From: Benincasa hispida
Lineage: Eukaryota; Streptophyta; Magnoliopsida; Cucurbitales; Cucurbitaceae
Length of the DNA: 64,000 nt
Direction: 5' to 3'
NCBI RefSeq assembly: GCF_009727055.1
Contig: NC_052354.1
Coordinates: forward strand, 37,686,543-37,750,542
The notes under the pieces are model-generated. The model saw nothing but the letters and a program-made list of their open reading frames with translations. It was not told the origin of the DNA and did not search any database. This document shows, one piece after another, positions 24,721 to 35,869 of this stretch. The position numbers were made by a program, and so were the translations under genes. How positions within the stretch are numbered: position 1 is the first letter of the stretch; each line of letters begins with the position of its first letter.

Positions 24721-24869
24721 ACCTCGTTGTCAGGACTTACAACTTAGCTTTCGAATGTCTAAGATCGATTCAAAAATTCTATCATGCTTAACTAACACAA
24801 AAGGAAAATAAATCAAAGCAAAAGAAACTTTAACTAAAAACTGACTAAGAAGAACTAATTGGCTTATCT

Positions 24870-26164
24870 GACAACAACGTTAATTTGATCGCAACCTTTT
24901 GGTGTCGCTCCCAAGAGACCGCAGATCAAATAAAATTTATAATTCACCGAACAAATAACTTATACTAACTAGTAGTACAAGCAAAAAGTCTGGGGTCGAA
25001 CCACAAGGAAGCGCAGAAGATTAGTTCCTCGAAGCTCATTTTTAGTTAAAGTGGTAAAATGGGAGGATGGGGTAGTGTGGATTGGTAATTGGAAATACAT
25101 AAAAGTGAAGTGCGAGTAAAGGAAAAAGATAGAAGTGTAGTCAATCGAGATGTCCTAGCTTAGAGGAACGGATTCATCCATTACAATTAAGATCATTGAA
25201 CCATAACATACGACTTAAACCTCTTGCTTATACCTAGCCCAATTGATTGGAACCCCAATCAATGGTCTTAATTACCTAATTAAATAAACATGCATAGATG
25301 AATCCATACTAAACATATTTACCTAACCGTATAAACTTCTAGGGATAACACTAAGATGAGTTAATTAACTTCCACTGTCTAGTTAAACACTCAATATGAT
25401 TTCTCTCTAAGTCGATAAGATAAATTACTATTCATTATAGACAATGAATTACAAGCTTAACTAACCTATTGCTTCTTTTGAGATTAACCCATAATTATAT
25501 GTCACATATTACAAGTTATCTCTAAGCATTCAAATCGCACAACTAATTATCGGTCGTCAATCAATAATAGAATTATGCCATTCATAAATATAAAACTCAA
25601 ATTGAAACCCATATACAAGATCATATACATCATAAAGTCAGAATCTTCCAAAATAACATTGAGTTCCTCCAAATCCCTATACTAGAAAACCAAAATCTTA
25701 CCTTCCCATGGAGATTGAGAAGCTACAACCCAGCAACTACTTGATTAATTACAAAGTGAACACCTAAATAGAAAGTGGAAGAGAGAAGAGAAGGGAAGGA
25801 GGCTGGAAGCCCTAAAAATGGGTGATAGACCTACCCTAAAGTCGAAGAAATCGTTATATAACAGTCGCGGCTATCACCGCGATGCTCTGACACATGCGCG
25901 CATTTGCCAATTCCGTCAAAGTATGTAGCGTCATGGCGCTGCACCAAAATTTACACCTCCAAAGGCATTTTTATCATTTTTCCTCTTTTGAAGCCTAGAT
26001 GATTTTTTTAGCTCGTAATTGCTCCAAATTAACCCTGAATAGTTCATAATGGTTGATTCAACCTCCAAGGCAGTTGAAACCTGTAAAAGCACTAAATAAA
26101 CACATTAAAAACGATAACGACCTTGAATTAAGTAGAGCGAGATAGCACATTTTTTATGCAATCA
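24870..26164 (-). repeat. Gypsy-like noncoding repeat, family R, copy B
   Basis: Read from 26164 on the minus strand it starts TGATTGCATAAAAAATGTGC and repeats the family words AATGTGTTTATTTAGTG and TTAATTTGGAGCAATTA, then the GC-rich CATGGCGC segment (25932 on plus). At the far end it has the GGTTCGACCCCAGAC phrase (24981). It is inverted relative to copy A, about 4.7 kb away, and forms the right edge of the insertion into Cassandra. Confidence 0.6.
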
Positions 26165-26374
26165 ACCTCTTGAGAATTTTCCTCAAAAGAATGTGATTGA
26201 GGACAAAGCATGTTGAAAGGGCATGTATTAGTTGTGGGAACAACTTTAACTCTTAGAAGCATTCAAGGCAAGTAAGAAAAACATTACCAGGTCACAAGGA
26301 ATGCAAGGGAATGCCAAGGCTATCAGTTGCTGAATTCGGATTCTGAATATTGGTTTGAATCCTGGGCCGGGGCA

Positions 26375-27468
26375 TTACGGTTTATATCTTAATCTTCTAA
26401 GCATTAAGATTCCATTAGCATGTTAAATTATGTGATCAGTTCAACATAACAAGATTACAATAAAATCAATAAAGAAAATGTAAAGGTCAAGGCAACACGA
26501 TGAATTAGCATATGCTTAAGCCATAAGGTCTTAGGGTATCCACATGTCTAAATCCTTTAGAAAACTTAGCCCATAATTAGATAAGAATGAGTAGACTTCA
26601 TGAAATCTAATGTCATGGGTTATAATGTAATAAATAACGAAATAGAAAGAAAAATGAAAAGAAAAACAACAAAGAACTAAAAGAAAAAAAAAATCTGGAA
26701 AAGTAGTAAAAACCCTTAAATCAAGCCAACAAACTAAGGAGCTCTTTAGGATGAATTCGATCCTTTCCAAAGGTGAATCCCACTCTAAAACGCGTTCTCA
26801 CGGGTAGGTTTGATCTAAAGAAGTCATTTCTCCAGAGGAACTTTCGTTCTTGAAGAGATTAAGGAATAATTTTGTAGGTTTTCTTCAAAGGAGTGGTGGA
26901 TTATGATCCAAGAGCCTTTCATCCTTTTATATAGGCCAATATGGTTGAAAGATGACCAAAAATCACATTTTCAACATCTCCTAGGAAATTTCGATGCTAA
27001 AAAACAACTTTGGATAAAAAATGAAGCATCTCTAAACATTTAACACAATATGGTAAATTAGGGTTTTCGATGCAGACACATCAAGACAGATTTCTGCAAA
27101 ACAGTAAAAAAAAAAAAAATCCAAATTAAAAACCTATAAAATCAATTCAAAATAGTAAAATCTAACTCTAGATATTTTAAAGATATATGCTTGCCCATTT
27201 TACCTAATTTAGTTCATCCGGGGGTCAAAATACATATAAAGTGTCCTTTTATTTGAAAAAATAATAAAATAAATGGTAAAAACATGCACTTTTTTATATC
27301 TATCACAACCTCGAATTTGAATATTTGCTTGTTCTTAAGTAAACAAAATATAGAATAGATATTGAAAGTGAATTAACATGCTTAGTCAGAAGTAATGCAA
27401 AGTAGATGTCTTTCAAGAGAGGTCTCAAACCTTGGTGCCTTTACTTGTTCAATTCCCAAACAACCCTT
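26375..27468. other. AT-rich, no gene recognised
   Basis: Sequence right of the Cassandra element. The frame at 26531-26770 (minus) is a T-rich translation without domain features. The region ends exactly at the left edge of the solo LTR. Confidence 0.4.
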
Positions 27469-29463
27469 TGTTGGGTTGTATAACTTAAAACTCGCAGTTT
27501 ATAGAGTTAAACATTTTCTATTATCAATAAAGATGTTATTCAACATTTCTTCAATAACGTTGTTATTAAATTTGTAAATTGCACTTGAAGAGACTGAATC
27601 CAATAAACTAAGATTCATGGTTATTATATGAATACTTGAACTTTATGTGGAGACATAAAAGTGGATCAGGTTCGAGTAAATAGTCAAAATGATCTATAGT
27701 ATACGAATAAGATTGGGTGTCTTATTCTGGTAACACTATCAGATGCAGCCTACTCTGTAGTTGTTACAATTTGTTTTAAGGTGATACAAACGAAGTGATC
27801 CTGATTCGTTCATGTATTGATATGAGGAGTGGGGGCGTCTTATGTAATGAGTTTGCGTAAGATCGAACCAAGAAATAAGTCACTCTTACTTTATAACGTT
27901 ATTTACTGTTTAATACTAACTATTTCGCTTAGATAACCTAGGCAACTCGATCTTAATCCTGAGCTAACTATGAACTCCTGTTTATTCAGGATTATCTTTA
28001 GATTTGCATAGGTGAGGGTTGGCTCATTAGCGCCGGCACAATAAGCCTCCCATTTCAGGGGTAAGATCGAGTAGATAGCTAGGGACATAGAGTGCAAGGC
28101 AAAATTCACACTTACCTAATTGAGGGATAGGATAAAGGTTGTTCTTTTAATGCTGAATCCGGGTCTTGAATAAGGGGCTCCACCTTCTTATTGGCCCAAG
28201 AAAAATCCGGTTTAGTGATTAGATCACAAACCAATTGTTCATTAGAGGATCAATGGATCTTAAGGAGCAAGACGTAATTTTGGTGGTAAAACAGCATTTA
28301 ACCCAGTTGTTATTACGAACAACCTGTGAAGGGTCGACTTACTGATTATGGTTAAATCATGTGGGCACAAATATATCTACAATGAGGAGAGTGCAACTGA
28401 GCTATAGTGGTGTGACTGGGTAGTTAATGAATATTGATTAATTCGGTCTAAAGAGTTTTAGTCAATTAATCTCAAATCGTTGGAGCTCATGATCTGTAGG
28501 TCCATAAGGTTCCTCTACTAGCTCGTAAAACATGAACATCTTGAATTAGTAAATTGAATGAATTTGGAATGATATCAATTTGAAGTGTTTAAATTGAATT
28601 TCAATTTGAAATGTTCAAATTGAATTTAGGGTTTGAGTTTGAATAGTTCAAATTCAAATTAAGGTTTCTATAATTATAAATATAATTTATTAACGTTTAA
28701 TTTATCGAAATTAAACAAAATTGGAGAGTTTATAAATTTAAATATTGATTTAAATACTAATTACATGAATAGAATTCATGTTTAAAATTAGGTGTGTGAT
28801 TAATTTAATATTTGATATTAAATTGTTATTTAATTAATTAAAATCAAATTAATTTTTCAAATTTAATTCAATTTGAGAAATTGAATTCTAAAATTTTGAT
28901 TTAAATTAATTTTGAATTAATTCAAATTCAAATTCAAATTGTATTTGAAATATGGAATTTTTCACTTAGTGGAAAAATCCATTGTTTCACCAACTAGTAG
29001 GTGGAACTCTACAATTCACACATCTATCCCAATTTAATCTTCAAGTTTGAGGTGTCTTTGACTGAATTCACTGAGGTCTACATGTAGTTGAAGAATAAAA
29101 ACACTCCAATTTGTGAGAATTGGGTAAGAGGAGTATTGAAAAACTAGAGGAAAAAGTTCCTGCTAACTTCTTCTCCTTCACCTGAAAACTCATCCCTTTC
29201 TCTTCATAAATTCAACTCAATTGTGAGTTCCACCACTCAAATTCAGGCTGAGAATAGTAAAGAAAAACTCTTGGTGGTTCATTTAATATTTGGAGTTGAG
29301 AATTCGTGAGGAGCAGCTTAGACCGGAGAGGAATTCTTCAAAGGTATGTGTTTCTTGAAACCATCTTATTACCCTTTGAACATGCTTATTTTAATGCCAA
29401 AATTAAGAAATTAGAATGCTTAATGATCTGGTTTCTTCCGCTTCTTATTTCTATATTCCAACA
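27469..29463 (+). repeat. Solo copia LTR, family L, copy F
   Basis: It runs from TGTTGGGTTGTATAACTTAA to ATATTCCAACA. It has no internal domain on either side, so it is a solo LTR formed by recombination. Flanking pentamers CCCTT (27464-27468) and CCCCT (29464-29468) differ at one position, consistent with an aged 5-bp duplication. The family blocks TGTGGAGACAT, GATCCTGATTCGTTCATG and ATTCTTCAAAGGTATGTG (29331) are in order. The middle is extremely A/T-rich with repeated AATTCAAATT words. Confidence 0.7.
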
Positions 29464-29829
29464 CCCCTCACAAGAATTTCATTTGAAAATTGGCTCAACT
29501 TCTCCCAACTATCTAACCAACATGCCAAACTAATATAGCTACCAGTTATGGAACTTAGTGAGATCCCTAATGAGTTACAGGTTTTGCCAATGCTCTATAC
29601 CTAAATATAAAGNCCCAAACTTGTGCTTTTGCTAAGGCTTAAGGCTCTCATTTTACAAGCGTTTGTACTTTTCTTCTTTTTTCTTGCTCTTGCCTAGGAA
29701 AGATCCTTAGTGTCATCCTTGTCTTTGTTACAACTTGCCCATATGGGTGTCATGTGAGACATTTAACTATGAGCAAGGTTCACATTTGAGACAAACACTC
29801 ACTTCCCTCATTAATACCACCTTCGTGTG
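29464..29829. other. Dispersed repeat relic; contains one ambiguous base
   Basis: It shares phrases with 23400-23640 (AACTTGCCC, GTGAGACATTTAACTATGAG), so it is another piece of that unclassified family. Position 29613 is an N, the only ambiguous base noticed. Confidence 0.4.
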
Positions 29830-31128
29830 ATATGTGATGTGGTATTCGCTTTGTGTGATGTGTGATGTATGATAACACATAAGTACACGTGTCGAGTAAT
29901 AATATAGTAAAATGGTCAAGAGATCGAGTATCGTTCTCTGAAAAATTGGTTTGATTCTTCTAACTACCCAAAGATCCTTCTAATTTTATTTAAGGGATTC
30001 AACTGTGATGAATATCTAAATTTAGTCTACTACTTAAAAGTAAATAAATAATAATTCTGGGGAAAAACTAGACAAAGACACGTTCTAGGGTAACGACTTC
30101 GTTAATGGATTAATTAAATTAATTGTTTATGCCTTATATTGATTTCATGCTAACTATAAACCTATAAGTCTTATATCCAGGTATCCTCTTTCGAGCTCAA
30201 TCATTTCTGTTTCCTAACCATTAATTCATTTTCATCCAATTAATTAGTTATTCACAACATCAACTTCCTTCATTCTTAATATCTATTAGTCCCCTGTCAT
30301 TTTCATGCATAGTTGATTAACAGTTTAACATGCTATTTCTAATCTAGTGCCCTCTCTCTCAAAGCAAGACATCAAATAAAAATCAATCAAATAGTGGCTA
30401 ATTATTTGAAGACAATAAACACCAATATGCTAAAATAGTTTATGCATAAATCAATTCCAAGAAATAATCAACAAAGTTTGCAACACTCCATAACTAAATA
30501 AAAACCCTAAAAACTACAATCAGTTACTCATGGCTACAGTACAAATATGGACCATCTATAATGTTTCAAATACATAAAAGTTAACGATTAAAGAAGGGAT
30601 CAAAAGCAAGCTAGACAATTGACGTCATCCTCAAACTCGGGGTTGTCCTCCAATGATCTTCTTGATTATCAACTTCTTTGAGCTCAAAATCATCGCATCT
30701 ACCCAAAATTCTTCTCTCCGTGGAGGCTCTTGATGAACTCTAACGAAACCCTAAGAAACCAGCTTCCTAAATTCTGACGGCAAACAACGTATTTATAAAA
30801 ATCGTATAGCGTTGCGATGCTCTAAGGCAACATCGCTATGCTGTCTAATTGAAAATGCTTCATAACTCCATGGCACTCCCCTGTTTCCCAGCTTCTGTCA
30901 ATAGTGTCGAGCACGGCGCCGCAATGCGTCATGCACGTCCTCTTTCGTGTTTCTCATCCCTTTTTACCTATTTTCATATCTTTTCTTGCCCTAGGTCAAC
31001 GTTTGACCTATTCTAAGGATATTTTTGTCATTTTATACTCGAATTAGCATGTCCTCGTCCAAAAGCTCGATTTTCTACAAATTAAACATAAAAAAAAAAA
31101 ATCAACGATCACAAATTAAGCATAAAAC
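29830..31128 (-). repeat. Gypsy-like noncoding repeat, family R-like, copy C
   Basis: It has the same layout as copy B: a GAGTATCGTTCTCTGAAAAA phrase at one end, a long AT-rich middle, a block where AAACCCTAA words cluster (about 30740-30760), then a GC-rich part with GCGTTGCGATGCTC and CACGGCGCCGCAATGCGTC, then a TTTTTGTCATTTTA segment. Sequence identity to copies A and B is low by eye, so it is a related but distinct subfamily. It abuts a copia RT relic that is cut at YGLK. Confidence 0.45.
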
Positions 31129-31131
31129 CAA

Positions 31132-32560
31132 CTATATTTTAAGCCCATATATAGATCTTTTTAGCTTATATACATGATTTGAGTGTATCAGATGAATAAA
31201 ACCTGGGGATTGTTTCATGATTACATCGTCCTTGAGATATCCTTGAAGAAATGCATTCTTGATATCTAGCTGTTTTAGAAACCAATCATATGATGTTGCT
31301 ATTGCAAGGAGAATTGTGGTTGGTTTGACCACTAGACTAAACTTTTCTATGAAGTCCCGACCTTCAACTTCAGCATATCCTTGAGTAGTTATTAATTTTG
31401 TCTTGTATCTTTCTATAGATCCATCTTCTCTAAATTTGATTATAAAGATCCATTTGAAGCCTTTATGTTAGTGTCTAGCGTTCTACAAATTAGTTCCTAT
31501 GTCTTGTTATCGTGTAAGGCTTTTAACTCCTCATCCATTACTTGTTTCCAAATAGAAATTTGGAGTGCACTGATGTAGCTTTTGGGCTCGGTTGCACTCT
31601 TTATGAGAGATTGTTGTGTTGAACTTTGAGTAGCTGATGCTTGTTGTTTTAGCTTCAGACGAGTGACCATGGGATGTATTAAGCTGCTGCAATGAAGGTG
31701 TTCAATAGGTGCTTCAACTGATTCAAATGGCAACTCAACAACTAGAGAATCACTGATGTCGGGTAAAATTGAAAATTCAAATTGGGATAAGTGATAGAAA
31801 CATAGTTATTTCTCCCTCCTCAATCTCTTGGTCCACAAGATGGTTCTGGGCTTGTTCTAGATTCAGCAACTGAATCTATGATTCTAGCACAATTGTTTTG
31901 ACTTCTCTATTTCTTTCCTCTGTACCCTGATGGATAGTTAAAATTTCTTCATCCTTAGAAGTGAACCAATCTTCAAATTTGCAAAAGTAGATATGTCTGG
32001 AGGTTTTTGTGTTTGTGTCGTGTGTGACAAGTTGTGAGGGAAAGGAATAACGTCTTCATCAAAGCTAACATGTCTAGATATGTAGATTTTGTTTGTGGAT
32101 AGATCTAAACACCGATAGCCTTTTAACTTGTACAGTTCACCCTCTTTGGCTCTATCCATAAATTAACTAATAATCGTTCTTTCACAACGAGATCTACCTA
32201 ACAGCAATGAAAGCAATAATAAATACAGAAGTTGCGATCAATAAGGCAGGGTTCATCAAAACACCAAACCATCCAATGTAAAGACGGTTTTCAATGCTAG
32301 TTATCCAGTTACAGAAATGACTCCATAGGCTTTCGCTTTTGCGTCTCTCTAAAATTGCAGTCATGGTAAAATCTTGATTTATTTAATCATTAGTCATCAG
32401 GGTTCAAGAATAAGTTTTCTTTTTATAAGGGCTAAAATAATTTATTTTGAGAGATGGTGTAACCAAGAAACACAAAGATAATTTTTCTTTGGAAATTTGT
32501 TTTGAGCATTGGATTTCAAGTAAGGATAGCACTTGCATCCAAAGACTTTAGATTGTTGTT
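31132..32560 (-). pseudogene. Degenerate Ty1-copia pol: integrase tail and RT start
   Basis: On the minus strand, from 32560 down to 31132, the relic passes through the integrase C-terminal region (RKIIFVFLGY near 32470, GYRCLDLSTNKIYISRHVSF near 32090), the variable linker, then the RT start (LKQLDIKNAFLQGYLKDDVI near 31250), and stops at KRSIYGLK (31140), before the catalytic YVDD. Stops and shifts separate the parts. The RT is truncated where the family R-like repeat begins, so that repeat or a deletion removed the remainder. Confidence 0.85.
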
Positions 32561-33379
32561 AAGAATCGACAATCAAAAATAAACAAAAAATGTAAAGCAA
32601 TAGAGAATCAATACACAAATTTACGTGTTTACTATTAGTGTGTTAGTAATGTCCATAAGAAGATGGAGAATAGTTTATTATTTGAGAGAATTATTCAAAA
32701 TTACAGAACCAGATGCACCTTATATATGGTGCATTTCTCCACTTCTCTAAACCCTAAGATCAAAATTGTAAAAACACAAATAAAATAGTTATGAATACAA
32801 CCTATGCTTTAGGGTCGTTGTCCCTAAACCTCCACTAGCAAAACCTCCATACTTGATTGTTTGGAGCACCAAATATTACATTCAAGGCATTCCAGCAATT
32901 GTGATAGTTTGCTTTTCTTCAAATCAATCTTATATTTGGAGTTTCCAAGTTTAGAACCTTAGTGGGCATCATGTTTATTTGATCTTTTTTAACATGTCAT
33001 TTGATTGGAAAAGAATGCTAATGTTCATTCAATGTTTTCTCCCAATATTTTCTACATATATTAGATTGGCAAAGAATGCTAATGTCCCTTTTCAACATAT
33101 TATTTGATCTTCTTTTAACTTCTAAAAAAATGAATTATGTCCTATTTGGATTGTCTAGGAAATAAATATTTAAAAAAAAAATCATTTTCATTTGCTATTT
33201 TGTTTGACTACATTTTCTCAAAATTTTTGTACACAAGCTTGTTTGATTTGATAGATACTTAAAGTGTACATACTAATGTCAAATTATTTTAAAGATGACT
33301 ATTAAACTAATAATTTCAAATTCTAATAAAAAAAAATACTTTCATCACTATATATCTTGTTAGTATATGTTTGGTTGAA
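32561..33379. other. AT-rich, possible LTR relic, no gene
   Basis: Text at 32560-32780 (TTGTTAAGAATCGACAATC, later CTTATATATGGTGCATTTCT and CTCTAAACCCTA) has the feel of a short copia LTR with a TATA box on the plus strand, but neither end nor duplication was fixed. Confidence 0.3.
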
Positions 33380-33520
33380 TTTGTTGTTAGTGATGATCGA
33401 CGAAGTTGTTGGTTGAAGATGGTTGTTGGAATTTGTCGTCAAATGTGGTATTCATTAGAATTCGTTGTTGGGAGTTGGGAGTTGGAGTTGGTGGTCGGAG
33501 GTGGTCATTGCTGAGTTGGT
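33380..33520 (+). repeat. Third GTCGGAGTTG-type minisatellite
   Basis: Units such as GTTGGAGTTGGTGGTCGGAG and GACGAAGTTGTTGGTTGAAG match the arrays at 6450-6970 and 7610-7880. No transposon ends were identified around it. Confidence 0.5.
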
Positions 33521-33529
33521 TGGCAAATA

Positions 33530-34480
33530 AAATGTTAAAACTCTGGCATAAGGTATTGTGATTGTAGTCAAAAGTGAGTATAACTATTAAAGTAATTTTC
33601 ACACTATGCATAATCGCAAGTGTGTTGTGTCAAATTTTAGTTTAGTGATTGAGTTCGAGTATCGTCCATAGAATTGAGCCATTAATCCAATTAAATACCA
33701 CAACTCCTTCTACCTTATTTTATCTAGAGAAATTAAACTTTGAAGATGTTTTTATTTAATTAACCCTAGTCCTACTCCTACTTAAGTAGAGATCATATTC
33801 AAAGGAAAAAAAAATTAAAAACCAATTTTTGCTTTAGATGTAATTCAAATTAATTAGATTTTAAGAACATGCAACAATATATAAGTTTGAGAATTTACTA
33901 AAATATCAACATCCTCTCTCGAGTCCAGTTAAACTCTTATTAATTTATAGAATTAACCTTTCGGTCTATTTTCGATAAATTAACAAGACATTAAAAAACA
34001 CTCCTTGATTAATCCTAAAAATATTCCAAATTTATTGTGTTTGTTACTACAAATAGACTATTCTCGCTATCACTAATGAACTAGGGCTCCCTTTAAAAGT
34101 TATCAATAACTTTTAATAAAATAACTTCACTTCCGTATTAGCTACTCTATTAGTTATGAAACCTAAAGCCTAAATTCAAGTTTTCCTTTTCCAAGTTCCA
34201 ACTTAGATCGCAAATCAATTAATACTTGGTATGAGCATTAAAAGCATTAAGAATACAAGATACATAAATATAAGTGTTGCAATATAAAAACATACAAAAG
34301 ATAATATTTTTAACTGTACTAGACATAGAAAAGGAAAATTTAGGAAGAAAAAACTCCTCTAATTGCTCAAATACATGAAAGCTCATCTATTTATATAAAA
34401 CTAGCTAAAACTCAAACCTATCAATGGTATAAATATGTCATTTATCAATAACTCAGCTTTGATTGACTTGTATTATCTAG
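33530..34480 (-). repeat. Gypsy-like noncoding repeat, family R-like, copy D
   Basis: GAGTTCGAGTATCGTCCATAG at 33650 and the following AT-rich order parallel copies B and C (a coding-free middle, then text mentioning lengthy AAATACATGAAAGCTC near 34370). It is shorter than the others. The assignment rests on layout and a few shared words. Confidence 0.35.
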
Positions 34481-34828
34481 TTGTTGCTATTTGAGAGATT
34501 TTATTTCATTTTATATTTTAATTATTTATGTGTGTATGTATAGAGAGGTAAGGTTATGAGATTTTAATGGGGTCAAATATGTACAACTTTGACTTGGTCT
34601 CATCACACTTTTCTTTTGTTTGTTTTTTGTTTTGTTTTTACCTTTTTGGGCAAAGCTAATCCAACTTTGATTCTTTTCTATTATTCATGTAGTAGAACCA
34701 ATGTATGTAATTTTAAACATTCGTCTATATATACATTTTGTATACATTTTTGGAAATTTAACCCGTGTAATTTCAAATTCTATTTATGGGTTAACTTTTT
34801 AAAATGTATTTAGTTCTAATAAAATTAT

Positions 34829-35270
34829 TGTCGGAGTACAACTAAAGTCTCACATTGATTAACTAAGAGAGAGATCCATGGTATATAAGGAAGTACAACT
34901 ATTTCTAATCGTGTGTGGTATTTTGGGTGAAACAAAAAACATGGGGTTATATGTCCAAAGTAGATAATATCATACCACTATGAAGATAACTGGAGGTCTT
35001 TTGTCCCCAACAAGTGGTATCAGAGTCATGTCTTTTATACTTAGTCTTGTTAGTGTGCCTCAATGACATATTTATTTGAATCTGTGGTTGAGCTAATCGA
35101 CAAAGAATGAATTCTGATGAATAGGAGTTTGTCGAGTAAAAAGTGATTTACTAAAGTGCAATCAAGACCCCACATTGGTTAGGTAAGGGGAAGATACATG
35201 TATATAAGTGAAGTCAATTAAACAATATCATACCATTGTGAAAATATATGAAAGCCTGTAGTTCATAACA
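34829..35270 (+). mobile_element. Short TRIM retrotransposon
   Basis: LTR 1 is 34829-35012 (TGTCGGAGTACAACTAAAGT to CCCCAACA) and includes CTCACATTG, GGTATATAAGG and ATATCATACCA words. A primer site TGGTATCAGAGT lies at 35015-35026. LTR 2 is about 35142-35270 with CCCACATTGG, TGTATATAAGTG and ATATCATACCA in the same order, ending CATAACA. Flanking pentamers ATTAT (34824-34828) and ATGAT (35271-35275) agree at 4 of 5. The element is about 440 bp with no coding sequence, as expected for a TRIM. The LTRs have diverged considerably, so it is old. Confidence 0.75.
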
Positions 35271-35463
35271 ATGATTTGTATAAATTTAATGATAAAGTTT
35301 TACAAAAATATGTATATACTTTTTGGCTAAACTTTCGATTTTGGTTACAAAATTTTCAATGTTTTGTCTCATGGAGATGAAGTTTTGGACATACCATCCT
35401 AATATGAGTAGATATTTTAATAGTAATATTTTAAATAAGTTATCATACCTTCGTGATTATGTT

Positions 35464-35855
35464 TAAGGGTGGCCATTCAAACCAAAAAGATCTAACCGTT
35501 TTTAAAAACCAAATCGAACCAATTCAAAAACTCGGTGAAATCGAAAAATGTAGTTTGGTCCAGTGAGAAGAAATTTTGAAACCGAATTAATTTGATTAGG
35601 TTCGGTTTCAATTTCAAAAACAGAATTTGAAACCGAACCAAACCATTTTTAACTATATATTTTAAAAAAAGATTAAAACCGAATTTAAAATCGAACGAAA
35701 CCGAACCATTTTTAATTAAAAAAATATAACATAGATTTTTTAAAAATGCCAAAACCGAATTTGAAACCGAATCAAACAGCATCGATTCGGTTTCACATAT
35801 TATAAAATTCGGTTTGGTTCAGTTTGACTACCAAACTGAATCGTTTCCACCCCTA
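35464..35855. mobile_element. hAT-type MITE with 8-bp target duplication
   Basis: The ends TAAGGGTGG (left) and TAGGGGTGG (right, other strand) are inverted. Flanking octamers ATTATGTT (35456-35463) and ATTATGTC (35856-35863) agree at 7 of 8, as expected for hAT insertions. The 392-bp interior is built from repeated AAACCGAA and TTCGGTTT words on both strands, so a transcript could fold extensively. The minus-strand frame at 35492-35782 is a translation of these repeats and not a gene. Confidence 0.75.
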
Positions 35856-35869
35856 ATTATGTCTATTTA

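Larger units (their letters stand above)
21248..26164. mobile_element. 4.9-kb composite insertion inside the Cassandra 3-prime LTR
   Basis: It is flanked by ACCTCT on both sides (21242-21247 and 26165-26170), consistent with a target-site duplication. It contains a copia family L LTR (21259 to about 23231, +), unclassified gypsy-like sequence, and the inverted family R repeat (about 24870-26164, minus). It is probably a gypsy-type element that had acquired, or was later joined to, the copia LTR. The exact order of events inside it is not resolved. Confidence 0.6.
20540..26374 (+). mobile_element. Cassandra-type TRIM retrotransposon, 3-prime LTR split by insertion
   Basis: The 5-prime LTR is 20540-20960 (TGTAACGCCCC to GGCA). 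The 12-base initiator-Met tRNA primer site TGGTATCAGAGC follows at 20961-20972, then a tiny internal region to 21029. The 3-prime LTR is present in two parts, 21030-21247 and 26165-26374. Both LTRs contain a 5S rRNA-like segment, the hallmark of Cassandra elements. Its LTRs also share AAAGCATG-TGAAAG and the TTAGAAG-ATTCAAG words near 20795-20850 and 26200-26255, which proves that the distant right part belongs to the same LTR. The element encodes no protein and would rely on other retrotransposons to move. Outer flanks (TTTCA before, TTACG after) do not form a clear target duplication. Confidence 0.85.

Noticed and set aside
29613..29613. Single N as evidence of a gap
   Set aside because: One ambiguous base does not indicate a scaffold gap; it is noted only as low-quality consensus.
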